From: Entamoeba invadens IP1
Taxonomy: Eukaryota > Evosea > Mastigamoebida > Endamoebidae
DNA length: 64,000 nucleotides
Direction of reading: 5' to 3'
Assembly: GCF_000330505.1 (NCBI RefSeq)
Contig: NW_004443648.1
Coordinates: 611,479-675,478, forward strand
Below the pieces are notes generated by a model that saw nothing but the letters and a program-made list of their open reading frames with translations, was not told the DNA's origin and searched no databases. Both the position numbers and the translations under genes were made by a program. Each line of letters starts with the position of its first letter. The first letter of the stretch is position 1. Of the stretch, positions 33,306 through 42,461 are shown one piece after another.

Positions 33306-33704
33306 ATGGCAACAACAGTCGACATCACTGAACATTTTCTTGTTCCACCAAGAATCATTTATGAGTGTTTGAATGACCCCGAGAGATTGACTGCGTTGAT
33401 GCAATCACCAGTCCAATACAAAGCCGTTGTTGGTGAAGAGTTTGTGTTATTTGGTGGCGCCGTGTCTGGGAAGGTAAAAGAACTTGACAAGAACAAAAAG
33501 ATAGAGTATTTGTGGAGGTTTAACACATGGCCAAAAGAAAAGTACTCAACGGTAATCATCACATTGGAAGAGGGTGATGAGTCTGAAGAAGAGACTGAAC
33601 TCCATCTCATTCAAACTGGTGTTGAACATCACGACTTAGAGCGAACTGAAGGTGGATGGAGAATTATGTATTTCGAGAGAATGAAAAAGATGTTTGGGTA
33701 TTAA
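33306..33704 (+). CDS. AHSA1/SRPBCC-domain protein (Aha1 C-terminal-like)
   Basis: 132 residues forming a single Aha1 C-terminal (Bet v1-like) domain. It starts with ITEHFLVPPRIIYECLNDPERL, a typical opening, and continues through a GKVKELDKNKKIEYLWRF strand and a TGVEHHDLERTEGGW segment. In full-length Aha1 this domain helps stimulate Hsp90 ATPase. The N-terminal Aha1 domain is absent, so it may be a minimal co-chaperone or another lipid- or ligand-binding SRPBCC protein. No intron, cytosolic. Confidence 0.8.
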   Translation: MATTVDITEHFLVPPRIIYECLNDPERLTALMQSPVQYKAVVGEEFVLFGGAVSGKVKELDKNKKIEYLWRFNTWPKEKYSTVIITLEEGDESEEETELHLIQTGVEHHDLERTEGGWRIMYFERMKKMFGY

Positions 33705-33714
33705 GACAATGTTC

Positions 33715-33870
33715 TCGTATAGTTACTTTTTATTTATTATATATTATATATTATGAAATAATACATAATATAATATATAATATATATTATATATTATATA
33801 TTATATTATATATATTATATAATAAATTATTCTATAACAAATGGATAGAATTCTTTTATAGTATTTAATA
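33715..33870. repeat. AT-only low-complexity, self-complementary tract
   Basis: A run of TATTATA/ATATAAT units that is largely self-complementary, immediately 3' of the AHSA1-domain gene. The open frames crossing it are composition artefacts. Confidence 0.7.
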
Positions 33871-33979
33871 TAATATAAAATAATTAAAAGACTAAGAAAG
33901 TGATGAAAAAAAGTTTTAGATTTCAATTGACTGATTTCTTGATTAAGAAGAAATGATTAACACTAAGATTCATTAAGTC

Positions 33980-34168
33980 ATGCAAAACTTTATGGAAGAA
34001 GTCTTACTGGAAACTAAAGTGTCAAATATGCTACTTCAAAGACAAGAAGTCATTGAAAGGCAACACAACACTCTCGAGCAATTAACTCAATATGTCGATG
34101 AAATCCTCAACGTGCAAAAACCCGAGAATATACCCATTAAATCAACTAATTTAAAACCAGAAGAATAA
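33980..34168 (+). CDS. Small coiled-coil protein, unknown
   Basis: 62 residues. One amphipathic helix spans about 4-50 with heptad-like leucines (NMLLQRQEVIERQHNTLEQ), then a short Pro/Lys tail. No signal peptide. Codon use is like that of the neighbours and the ATG is the first available. It could be a subunit of a coiled-coil complex, but I recognise no family. Confidence 0.5.
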   Translation: MQNFMEEVLLETKVSNMLLQRQEVIERQHNTLEQLTQYVDEILNVQKPENIPIKSTNLKPEE

Positions 34169-34327
34169 CTATTGTTTTATTAATTGAACTAGTATTTGAC
34201 ATTCTATACTACTGAAATTCAAAAAACGCAATTCGTTCATATTTAAAGAATAAGTTATATGAATGATGTGAACTGAAATAAAAATATGGTGACTTGAACA
34301 AAACGTGCATCTAAGAAAATATTCATA

Positions 34328-34974
34328 ATGAAGAACACAAAGAAACCAACAAAGAACTTTTCTGACACTTTTGATTCACACCGCAAAATGTTGAGCACAC
34401 TAATTACTATTCTTCAAAAACAAGGGAAGTTGAACCAGCAACTAATTGACACCCAACAAGAAACCAAAGACAAGGACACAATTTCTTCCATTGAAAAGAA
34501 CGAGAACGACAACAAAGAAGCATTCGAAAAAATCAAGTCGGACGTTTCAAAGGGAGAGACAGACGTGTTTTATGTCGGCCCATTTCAAAAGGCTAATATG
34601 CTTAAAATTAAAGGAGAAATTAGTGATTACTTCTCTCGGACTCGTGGATTTTTCAGTGTCGCTGACATCGATGTGATGGACAATTCGTACATCATGTTTG
34701 GCTCAGTCAACAGTGGTATATACAAAAAGAGGAAGGGGATCGTTACAAAGAGCGGTGTACAACTCTTGCAGACTTTGGTTTGTTTTCTTATTTCAAAATG
34801 GCATTTTTACTATAAAGTTATAGTTCAATGACAAGCTTTGAAATTCACAGAAAGGACCAACTAAAAATATTCGGAGAGTGTCAGAGCGCGTTTGAAAAGG
34901 CAGACGGGACGAAACACGTTTTTTACTCTGATCCAATTGCGTACTTCTATTCACAAAGAACTGCACTGAAGTGA
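34328..34974 (+). CDS. Unknown protein with helical N-terminus (two exons)
   Basis: Exon 1 is 34328-34777 and exon 2 is 34855-34974, joined across a 77-base intron (GTTTGT...GAAAG) at phase 0; 189 residues. A Lys/Glu-rich helical N-terminus (1-80) leads to a mixed alpha/beta part with DVFYVGPFQKANML and NSYIMFGSVNSG. Exon 2 adds LKIFGECQSAFEKADG and ends SQRTALK. A CAG acceptor four bases earlier breaks the frame, so AAAG is preferred. GAAC and an initiator-like ATATTCATA lie just before the ATG. No family recognised. Confidence 0.55.
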
Positions 34975-35181
34975 TTGTTTTACCATATTGGTGTTTATTA
35001 CTATAAATTATAGTTTTATTTTCTATAAAAAAAAGAGAGAAAGAAAATAATTTAACGAGGAATTGACCCTTATGGAAAATAATAAACAATTATATATAAA
35101 TTATTATAAAACTATACTACTGTCTACAAAAAACCTAAATGAAGAAAACAACGCTAACGAAAGAGCCACAAAACGGATTAA

Positions 35182-35649
35182 TTAATTCAACGGCATGAGG
35201 ATCATTGGAGTCACTTTAGCCTCGTGCTCTTTGTAGACTTGGTAGGCGATCTTGTCGATGTCTTTTCTTCCTTCCTTGGTAGCAGCTCTTCCCTTGGCAA
35301 TCTTTTCGATGATGCCCATCTTGGTGAGTTGGTTGAGGATGTATCTGTTGACCTTTTGAGAGCCGTTTGTACGCTTGGTTGGGGTCAAATGTCCACCCTT
35401 CTGTCCTCCATAAATTCTGCAGATGTCGGTGATTCCAAGTCCCTGGTTCAAGTAGACCTGTCTGGCGATGGCAGCAGCTCTGATGTACATCCAGTCTGGG
35501 TTCAATGGGGCAAGTTCCTTGGTGACGCCGGTCTTGACCAAATCGACCCACTCTGGGATTTCCAATTTGCCTCCCTTCTTCAAGTGATCAGCATATGCCT
35601 TGATGAACTCGTGTGCCTCGACGTCTTTGATTGAGCTGAAGTGATGCAT
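35182..35649 (-). CDS. RPS19: 40S ribosomal protein S19 (eS19)
   Basis: 155 residues from the ATG at 35649. The hallmark eS19 segments are present in order: KDVEAHEFIKAYADHLKKGG, IPEWVDLVKTGVTKELAPLN, DWMYIRAAAIARQVYLNQG, the IYGG turn, and the winged-helix C-terminus with IDKIAYQVYKE. A component of the small subunit head, needed for 18S rRNA maturation. Two GAAC elements lie 15-30 bases upstream of the ATG. Codon use is strongly biased, as expected for a highly expressed gene. It is head to head with RPS24. Confidence 0.95.
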   Translation of the reverse strand: MHHFSSIKDVEAHEFIKAYADHLKKGGKLEIPEWVDLVKTGVTKELAPLNPDWMYIRAAAIARQVYLNQGLGITDICRIYGGQKGGHLTPTKRTNGSQKVNRYILNQLTKMGIIEKIAKGRAATKEGRKDIDKIAYQVYKEHEAKVTPMILMPLN

Positions 35650-35996
35650 CGTCAACTGGTAGGGTTCTTTTGGAGTTCCTATGGCTGGTGTTATGGTTTT
35701 TTCTAAGTTATCTTAACCATACACTTTTAGTATGTTTTTTTCTATCAACTTTCCCTATTATCTATTTCTTTATTCTCACAAATATCTCATCTAATCAATT
35801 AACAATCTTGGGATTGATTAAATGAGATAAATGATAAAATAACCCGCATCAATAATAATTTTTGACCACAAAAATGTTATTCAAATGTTATTAAAAGTGT
35901 GAATAGTAAAATGATAATAAAAGAAAGAATAAAAAAGCTAGAAAGCAAAGAGAAACCTGAGTATAAAGTAGGGTAAGACTGAACTTGATTGTCACC
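35650..35996. promoter_or_regulatory. Shared divergent promoter region of RPS19 and RPS24
   Basis: 347 bases separate the two start codons. On the RPS19 side, minus-strand GAAC motifs occupy 35664-35667 and 35675-35678. On the RPS24 side, GAAC occupies 35981-35984, only 12 bases before the ATG. Nothing else with coding character is present. Confidence 0.5.
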
Positions 35997-36416
35997 ATGG
36001 CGCAGAAAGCAGAGGTCACCATAAGAACCAGGAATTTGCTGGTTAACCCGCTTTTGAACAGAAAGCAGGTTATTGTCGATGTCTATCACCCCGGAGTTGT
36101 TCAGCCAAAGTCCCAACAAATCAGAGAGATGGTTGCTAAGGTTTTCAAAGTCAAGGACCCACAAACTATCGTTTTGTCCGGCTTCATGTCCAAGTTCGGA
36201 GGAGGAAAAACGACCGGATTCGCGATGATCTATGACACTTTGACCTCGATGAAGAGATACTCAGCGAAGTACGTCCTCATTAAGGCTGGCATGGAAAAGA
36301 AGACCAAGGCTCCAAGAAAGCAAAGAAAGGAGATTAAGAAGAAGTGGAGAATGTGCCACTCCCTCAAGGACTATAAGCGCAAGGAGATGAAGAAGGCTTC
36401 TCGTAAGAAAAAATAA
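35997..36416 (+). CDS. RPS24: 40S ribosomal protein S24 (eS24)
   Basis: 139 residues, starting at the ATG within CACCATGG rather than the upstream in-frame TTG. It has the canonical opening VTIRTRNLLVNPLLNRKQ, the HPG turn, VFGF-like region GFMSKFGGGKTTGFAMIYD and a very basic C-terminus (KKKWRMCHSLKDYKRKEM). Small ribosomal subunit protein. Strong codon bias. Full length with no intron. Confidence 0.96.
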   Translation: MAQKAEVTIRTRNLLVNPLLNRKQVIVDVYHPGVVQPKSQQIREMVAKVFKVKDPQTIVLSGFMSKFGGGKTTGFAMIYDTLTSMKRYSAKYVLIKAGMEKKTKAPRKQRKEIKKKWRMCHSLKDYKRKEMKKASRKKK

Positions 36417-36532
36417 ACCTCGATTTGTTCTGTTTTTTCTCTTACCAAATGTTCTTTTTCCTTAAAAACTTGTCTTAAATATTCCAAAATGAGTTGTGAT
36501 GTGATTCTGAGATTTTTTTATTTTTCTTTTTT

Positions 36533-36570
36533 TGAATTATGAGATTTGGGTACCCGAATCTCATAATTCA
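36533..36570. repeat. 38-base near-perfect palindrome just upstream of a start codon
   Basis: The sequence is symmetric around GGGTACCC with one T-G mismatch, with 19-base arms and no loop. It ends 8 bases before the ATG at 36579. Confidence 0.9.
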
Positions 36571-36578
36571 TTCATAAA

Positions 36579-36920
36579 ATGAAACAAGCAGTTATACAAG
36601 ACCGACTGATCTCTTCAACATCAGAAACAATCGAAAAAACATCAAAAAAGTTTTGTGATATGACCTCCGTTGTTGCGGATGAGCAGGCAAAGTTGTGGCA
36701 AATAGTGGACAAAGCAAATCGCGTGCAAATACAACAAAACTTCTATTTGAAAAGTGTCATCTCTGACGAAAATCAGTCGTTGATTAATTGCCAACACAAA
36801 ATGGAGGACGTTGTGACCGATATGGCAAAGTATAAAACAATCACATCGTTTACTACTATGTCATACTCACTCAACGATCTGTTCACTTTTATTAACACCA
36901 CAATACCTAAACAACAATAA
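36579..36920 (+). CDS. Small helical protein, unknown
   Basis: 113 residues, predicted mostly helical with coiled-coil character (SETIEKTSKKFCDMTSVVAD, KMEDVVTDMAKYK). There is no signal or membrane segment. The start lies directly behind a 38-base palindrome. The stop is embedded in TAATT. Size and helicity would suit a subunit of a coiled-coil complex (for example kinetochore or BLOC-like), but no specific similarity is visible. Confidence 0.55.
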   Translation: MKQAVIQDRLISSTSETIEKTSKKFCDMTSVVADEQAKLWQIVDKANRVQIQQNFYLKSVISDENQSLINCQHKMEDVVTDMAKYKTITSFTTMSYSLNDLFTFINTTIPKQQ

Positions 36921-37067
36921 TTTTTTTTCATTATATACTCTTTTGAGAAAATTAATAGTGGTTTTTTAATATTCATGTCATAATATATTTGAGTAAAATA
37001 ATCTTAGGTAATTTAGATATAAATAAGTGGTTTTTTATTCCAAATAAAAAAATACTGATAATAACAT

Positions 37068-38264
37068 ATGGCCGACAAATCAGCACGAATTGCAGAACTC
37101 AAAGCGCGACTTGCAAAACGCAAAGTCCTTTCGGAAACAATTACAACAAAAATAGAGAAAGAAGCAGAAAAAAAAGTAACGAAACCGAATGAGGCCCTCA
37201 AGGCATTTTTATCTGGAGGTGGCGCAATCAAACCGATAAAACGGAAGGCGGCTTTGGACTTTGACATTAAGTCCTTGGCTGAGAAGGAAGAGGAGTTAAA
37301 AGCCGCTCGAATTAAACGACAATTAATTTTCAAAGGTGTTTTGAAGGGCGACGAGACGAGTCAAATTGAGGGTATCGCACCGTTTACTGGTGATATTGAG
37401 TGGTGGGACGCGCCTTTTATATCCGACAAAACGTCAACACCTCACACATCATATCCCGAGATTGACAATAGTGAGATTGAGAAAGTGTTGGAAGGAAAAG
37501 ATTCAAAAGTTTTGGCGGCTCAGATTAATCGGAGCGTTGAGCATCCTGCCACGTCGCAGATTGTCACATCTGGAGACATCCAAGTGAAGACAATTTTGAC
37601 GAAGCAGGAGATGAAGAAAATGAGAAAGCTGAGAAGAGAAGAAGAACATGAAAAGGAACGCGATGAGATTCTGATGGGACTGAGACAGGCTCCACCAGAT
37701 AAATTGAAGTTCTCGAATATGGCGAAGATATTCCCAGAAGAGATAGTGACGAACCCATCGGAGGTCGAGAGAAGAGTAAAAGAGGCGATGGACCAACGAA
37801 GAGAGAAACACGAGAAGGATAACAACGACCGAAAATTAACAAAGAGCGAGAGGAAGAAGAAAGAATGGGAGAAGATGATGAAAGAGCGAGAAGAGGGACT
37901 TTTGTTGAACGTTTTTAAAGTCGACAAAACTGATGGGCAGAAGTTCACAAAACTTTGGCAAGTAGCGAAGGAATTGTGTGTGACGGGCTTCGCATTTATG
38001 TTTAACGAAAAGTTGCTAATAGTGGCGGAGGGGTCCAAAAAGTCGATTGTGAAATATGAAGGATTTTGCACCAAAAGAATGAAATGGGTTGTAGAAGATG
38101 AGGACCAAGGGTCCAAGTACTGCAATAAAATATGGGAGGGCAAAAGCGACAAGTCGTTATTCACCAGATTTGCTTGTGAAAAGTGTGAGAAAGAGGAGAG
38201 CGTTTTAGACATTTTGAGGTTGAAAGGACTCGAGTTTTTGTGGAAATTGATGAAGTGCGATTGA
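37068..38264 (+). CDS. PRPF3: U4/U6 snRNP protein PRP3
   Basis: 398 residues. The PRP3 core is clear: the FTGDIEWWDAPF motif, NRSVEHPATS, TKQEMKKMRKLRREEEHEKE, and the line of PRP3 hallmarks MGLRQAPPDKLKFSNMA. The C-terminal ferredoxin-like (DUF1115) domain has LLIVAEGSKKSIVKYEGF and KRMKWV. It holds U4/U6 di-snRNP and the tri-snRNP together before spliceosome activation. It is shorter than human PRPF3 (683) because the N-terminal PWI region is absent. It fits a genome with retained introns. Confidence 0.93.
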   Translation: MADKSARIAELKARLAKRKVLSETITTKIEKEAEKKVTKPNEALKAFLSGGGAIKPIKRKAALDFDIKSLAEKEEELKAARIKRQLIFKGVLKGDETSQIEGIAPFTGDIEWWDAPFISDKTSTPHTSYPEIDNSEIEKVLEGKDSKVLAAQINRSVEHPATSQIVTSGDIQVKTILTKQEMKKMRKLRREEEHEKERDEILMGLRQAPPDKLKFSNMAKIFPEEIVTNPSEVERRVKEAMDQRREKHEKDNNDRKLTKSERKKKEWEKMMKEREEGLLLNVFKVDKTDGQKFTKLWQVAKELCVTGFAFMFNEKLLIVAEGSKKSIVKYEGFCTKRMKWVVEDEDQGSKYCNKIWEGKSDKSLFTRFACEKCEKEESVLDILRLKGLEFLWKLMKCD

Positions 38265-38424
38265 TTTATTGGGTAGTTTTAGTACTTATTAAATGTACCA
38301 TACTTTAACTATAATGATATTAATACATATAATAAAGTGATATGATAATTGGGAACGAAAAAAACATAAATTTGACAAATGATTGAAGAAATAAAAAGAT
38401 CTTGACCATCTTAGAAACCCCAAA

Positions 38425-38882
38425 ATGAACAGAGCGCAGATGCAACAATACAAAGAACAACAAATGAGGTTTGTGATATATTTACACAAGCACATTTTGC
38501 ACTTTCAAAATTTCCAAATTTGCAACAAATAAAACAAGAATTAATATGAAGAGAACAAGAAGAAAAGAGGCAACAAATCCTCGAGGCTTGTTTGGACTCA
38601 GGTGCTAAAGAAAGACGTTTGTCTTATCCTACTTATTTACTATTTTCATACTCAAATAACTAAAAACAAGTTTCGAGTGTGAGGTTAGTGAAACCAGAGA
38701 AAGCAAGACAAGTTGAGGACATGATTATGATGATGGCGCAACAAGGACAAATGACAGGACAAATTAATGAAGGTGGTCTTATCTCACTTCTCGACCAAGT
38801 ACAACAAAAGACCGAAACAAAGATCACTATGAAACACAAAGGAGACGATGAACTTGACGATATTAAATTCGATGATCTCTAA
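38425..38882 (+). CDS. PDCD5: PDCD5/TFAR19 family protein (three exons)
   Basis: Exons are 38425-38468, 38552-38616 and 38671-38882; introns are 83 bases (GTTTGT...GAAG) and 54 bases (GTTTGT...CAAG). 106 residues. The joins rebuild MQQYKEQQMRREQEEKRQQI and SGAKERLSSVRLVKPEKARQ, which line up with the human family hallmark of an acidic helix then ARLSNLALVKPEK. It ends in an acidic tail. The family binds DNA and partner proteins in nucleus and cytosol; the role in protists is unclear. Only exon 3 is long enough to show up as an ORF. Confidence 0.9.
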
Positions 38883-39125
38883 ACAATTGTTTCTTCGACT
38901 CAGTTACTATTTATAGTTTATTTATAATTAATAAGAATAGTTTTGGTTTGTAGAATTATAAATTATAGCTTTAAATTAGAATAGTTTTACATCATTTTTT
39001 ATTATGGTTTAATTATAGTGAACAAACAATATTTATTTAATCTTGTTAGTTTGGAGGAAAGAAAGAACATTTAAAGGGAAAAAATAAGGAAGAAAAACCA
39101 AAAAGTGAGAAACTTTAAAAGAAAA

Positions 39126-40276
39126 ATGATTGGGGTGGATAATATAATACAGAAACCGTCCGAATATACGTACTTTAAATATAGTCACTACACACAGGAC
39201 CGCATCAACGAAGATGAATCCGTTCGAATTGTTGTTGACGAGGACAATTTACCTACAACGTGTTTTTACACATTTTTCAATTCACAGAACTTGGTGAACT
39301 GCGTGGATTGGTGTGACGACGGACACATCATTTCTGTCGGGTGTTCGGACTCGTCCATTCGATTATTCAATATGAAAAACACAAAAGTGATCAACGGAAT
39401 GAACCCAACAGAGAAGTTAATCGGCCACAGCGCACCAGTGTTTTGTACAAGCATTTCCCCAGACTTCAAGTGGATTGTGTCAGGGTCGGAAGATTCATCC
39501 GTGCGGTTGTGGTCAGTCGATTATCCGTCGTGCATCATGGCGTTTTCGGAACACGACGGACCAATTTGGGACGTACAATACTGCCCATTGGAATACTATA
39601 TGATCTCATCTTCATACGATAAAACAGCGAGATTGTGGACGTCAAAACAGTGTAAAAGTGTTAGAATATTTGGGGGTGATGGTGGTCACACTGAGGATGT
39701 CAACTGCTCAATATTTACACCCGACGCTTTGATGGTGATCACTGGGTCTTCTGATAAAACGGTGAAAATCTGGGATGTGGGAAAGGGAAGAAAATTGGCA
39801 GACTTGAGCGGGCATGATGCACCAGTCACCACATTAGCAATAAGTTCTAGTGGAAGGTATTTAGCGTCTGCAGATCAGAAAGGTTCTGTTTTCATCTGGG
39901 ATATCAAATACGGAGAACCAGCAAAGAAAATAAAAATGCTCAAAACGTCTGACTCTGCGATCACGTCAATGTGCTTTTCCAATTCAGTATCAAAGGAGAG
40001 GGAAGACGAGTTTGTGTTCTTTTAATTCAAATACATTCGTTCAATTAAATAACAAACAGCATTGTTCTCGTGACGTGTTGTAACGAGAATTACATCAGTG
40101 TCTGGAATGTCCAACAAGCTCTCCACGAGACTGAGAGTAAGCACAAGCTCTCAATGAATAGTGCTGAGAATTATTTGCTGAAACAGTATAACACAAAAGA
40201 CACACCCGTCATGTCCGTCAAGTTTACACGAAGAAACTTGCTTCAAGGTGCTGGGATATACAGCCCACTCGCTTGA
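39126..40276 (+). CDS. TAF5: TFIID subunit TAF5, WD40-only form (two exons)
   Basis: Exon 1 is 39126-40009 and exon 2 is 40060-40276, with a 50-base intron (GTTTGT...ACAG); 366 residues. The TAF5 opening LPTTCFYTFFNSQNLVNCVD precedes seven WD repeats (SGSEDSSVRLWS, SSSYDKTARLW, TGSSDKTVKIWD, SADQKGSVFIWD and others). Exon 2 supplies the end, TPVMSVKFTRRNLLQGAGIY, nearly identical in pattern to human TAF5. The N-terminal LisH and NTD2 dimerisation domains are missing; the 240 bases upstream hold no exon I can see. It would be a scaffold of TFIID (or a SAGA-like complex). Confidence 0.88.
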
Positions 40277-40457
40277 TTTGATTGTTCGTTTATTCTTCTA
40301 ATTATTTCTTTTGGAACTCTCGAATTTACAACAGATTTCATTTCTTTATAATAATAATAGTTCTGATAGTTTATAAAATCATGAAAACAATAAACAAGTG
40401 ACGAACATTGACAAATAAATTAGAAGTGAATTTCTATTGTTCTCTTATAGTTTTTTA

Positions 40458-41165
40458 TTAGAACGGGAGATTAAAGGAATAATTCTGTTGTTGTAAAAGT
40501 TCTGGCTGGACTTGTGTTTGCAATTGCGTGTTGTTTTGTTGTTGGCTGTTTGGTGTGTTTGTTAAAATTGAGTTGAGTTGGATGAGTGAAGGTGAAAGGT
40601 ACAAATCAAGTTTGATGGCCTGTTGAAAGATCTCCATATAAATTCCTTCCATGAAGTCAAAAGTCTCGTGTGAGAGTGAGTTGAGGGAGTAATGATTTGC
40701 GCCATCGAACATTATAATCAAATCCAATTTCTTTGCTAAAGGAGTTGTGGTGTTTACAGTGATTGCTTTTGATGATTTTACTTCTGACGTGATGATGAAC
40801 TGGTGGGACTGGATTGTTTCTATAAGGGAGTTGATAGTCCTGTTTTTGATGTACTGTGTTATACGTCTTTCACCATCTTTTTTCTCGGTACCAATTTTCA
40901 GTTCCAAAGCTTCATTTCTCAATTGCTCATAAGAAAAAACGACATTTCCAAAGTAATCGTAGCACTTGTCTATATGAAGAAAAGGAAGAGTCTTTCTTAT
41001 AATGAATTTCTTTGGTTTTACAAAGAGAAAAGAAAAGCCTAAGTAATTTAAGACAGAGATGTAAACCATCTCTCGAATAGTCTCATTCACAACCGAATTG
41101 TACTTTCGCTCTTTCAAACGTGCAGGATCAGTTGATTTTGTACCATTGCTACTGTTGCTATCCAT
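40458..41165 (-). CDS. Unknown protein with Gln/Asn-rich tail
   Basis: 235 residues. An N-terminal helical part (VVNETIREMVYISVLNYLGF) leads to a mixed domain to about residue 190. The last 40 residues are rich in Gln and Asn, as in some transcription regulators. There is no membrane segment or signal peptide. I recognise no family; a transcription-related role is only a guess. Start at the first ATG of the frame. Confidence 0.55.
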   Translation of the reverse strand: MDSNSSNGTKSTDPARLKERKYNSVVNETIREMVYISVLNYLGFSFLFVKPKKFIIRKTLPFLHIDKCYDYFGNVVFSYEQLRNEALELKIGTEKKDGERRITQYIKNRTINSLIETIQSHQFIITSEVKSSKAITVNTTTPLAKKLDLIIMFDGANHYSLNSLSHETFDFMEGIYMEIFQQAIKLDLYLSPSLIQLNSILTNTPNSQQQNNTQLQTQVQPELLQQQNYSFNLPF

Positions 41166-41767
41166 GTGATGTATTGATGTGTTTTATCTCGATTGAAAAT
41201 TCTTTAATAGTTTCAAAATCTTTGCAAATGTTATAAAAGAAGCAGAAGAAATCGTTTTGTATTTTTTTATAAATGAAAACTTCAATGAAAAGATCAATTT
41301 GATTGGTTGTTTCGCAAAAAAATATTTTTTGTAAAAATTGTTCTTTTGAAAACTTCAACGCGATTTTTGAAGTTTCCATTTTTGCAAATTTCATGCGACC
41401 CAAAAAAACAGTTTTTATTTAGGTTGTTTTTTAATGATTTTATTAGAATTTGTAATTTAAGATAAATATAACAAAACACATTTCAATCATTTTTTATCAC
41501 CAACAATTTTTTTAAAAACAATCAAAAGTATTAGTGGTTTATTTGTTATATTATAATTATAATTTAACTAAAATGAAAACTTCATTGAAAAAGAAGAATT
41601 AAATTTTTTTTGACTATTTTTTATATTATAAAATAGAAGTATAATTAATTATTATTATGTTAATGATTTAATTATTACCCTTTCAATTATTTATTTTGGT
41701 TTTTTAAACCATTAAAAACCTATTATTAAACCATACAACAACACAAATATACTATAATTTATAATTA
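41166..41767. other. AT-rich intergenic region
   Basis: A 78-codon minus-strand frame (ATG at 41394) runs into the start of the 235-residue gene, but its Phe/Ile/Lys-rich composition looks random. The rest is A/T-rich without structure. Confidence 0.4.
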
Positions 41768-42199
41768 CTATTTTAAATATTTTTCAACAAGCGTTGCTAC
41801 TATCTTGGAGTCGGATTGAACTGGCTGTTTAATATCTTTGAGTTCTTTACGATATTTTTTTAAAACTACGTTGCTTTGTTTGATTAAATCTTGAATTTCG
41901 TTGTACGACGTTACGACCTTTTCTTCTTTCAAATTTTCTACGGCTGTTTTTAAGGCGTTATATTTTCTGTCCTCAGCAATGACCGATGGAGATGTCTCGT
42001 CTATTAAAACACCATTTTCAATGCAAAGTTTTAAGACGTCGAAGGAGAGATTCATATTTGAATTTGATTGAAGTCTAAACAGTACATTAGTTTTGTCCGT
42101 GTCGTTGTTGATAAGTGGTGAATATCTCTCTTCTATTTTTTTTTTCAAGTATTCTATTTCGATTTCGTGTGGTTTAGTTTGTAGTTGTGTTTTACTCAT
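41768..42199 (-). CDS. Helical protein, unknown
   Basis: 143 residues, largely helical, with Lys/Glu-rich coiled-coil stretches near the N-terminus (EIEIEYLKKKIEERYSPL) and C-terminus (SNVVLKKYRKELKDIKQ). The middle has the motif LSFDVLKLCIENGVLIDE. There is no targeting sequence. Clean ATG at 42199. No family recognised. Confidence 0.5.
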   Translation of the reverse strand: MSKTQLQTKPHEIEIEYLKKKIEERYSPLINNDTDKTNVLFRLQSNSNMNLSFDVLKLCIENGVLIDETSPSVIAEDRKYNALKTAVENLKEEKVVTSYNEIQDLIKQSNVVLKKYRKELKDIKQPVQSDSKIVATLVEKYLK

Positions 42200-42430
42200 A
42201 CTTCACAGATTATACTTTTTGAGTTATTAATTTTACTATTCTATGATATAATAATTATATATTATATATATTATAATTTTTGAGTTATATCTTTTATAAT
42301 TACATTATTGTATCTAATATAATTAGTATTAATTGTATATTTATAATATAATATATCTACAATTATAAGTATACTATATCTATACGAATAATATCAATAT
42401 CTCATTTAAACAATTGTAATAGCATTGTAT

Positions 42431-42448
42431 GAACTCCCTATAGTGAAC
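42431..42448 (+). promoter_or_regulatory. Paired GAAC promoter elements
   Basis: Two GAACTC copies at 42431 and 42445, 14 bases apart, sit just before the ATG at 42462. They match the GAAC element of Entamoeba core promoters. Confidence 0.4.
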
Positions 42449-42461
42449 TCAAAAAGGAATC

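Noticed and set aside
33656..33868. 70-codon frame running into the AT tract
   Set aside because: It reads out of frame from the AHSA1 gene into a TATTATA tract; Ile/Tyr run is an artefact.
41158..41403. Minus-strand frame upstream of the 235-residue gene
   Set aside because: Phe/Ile/Lys-rich composition expected from A/T-rich DNA; no good start context; overlaps the next ATG.
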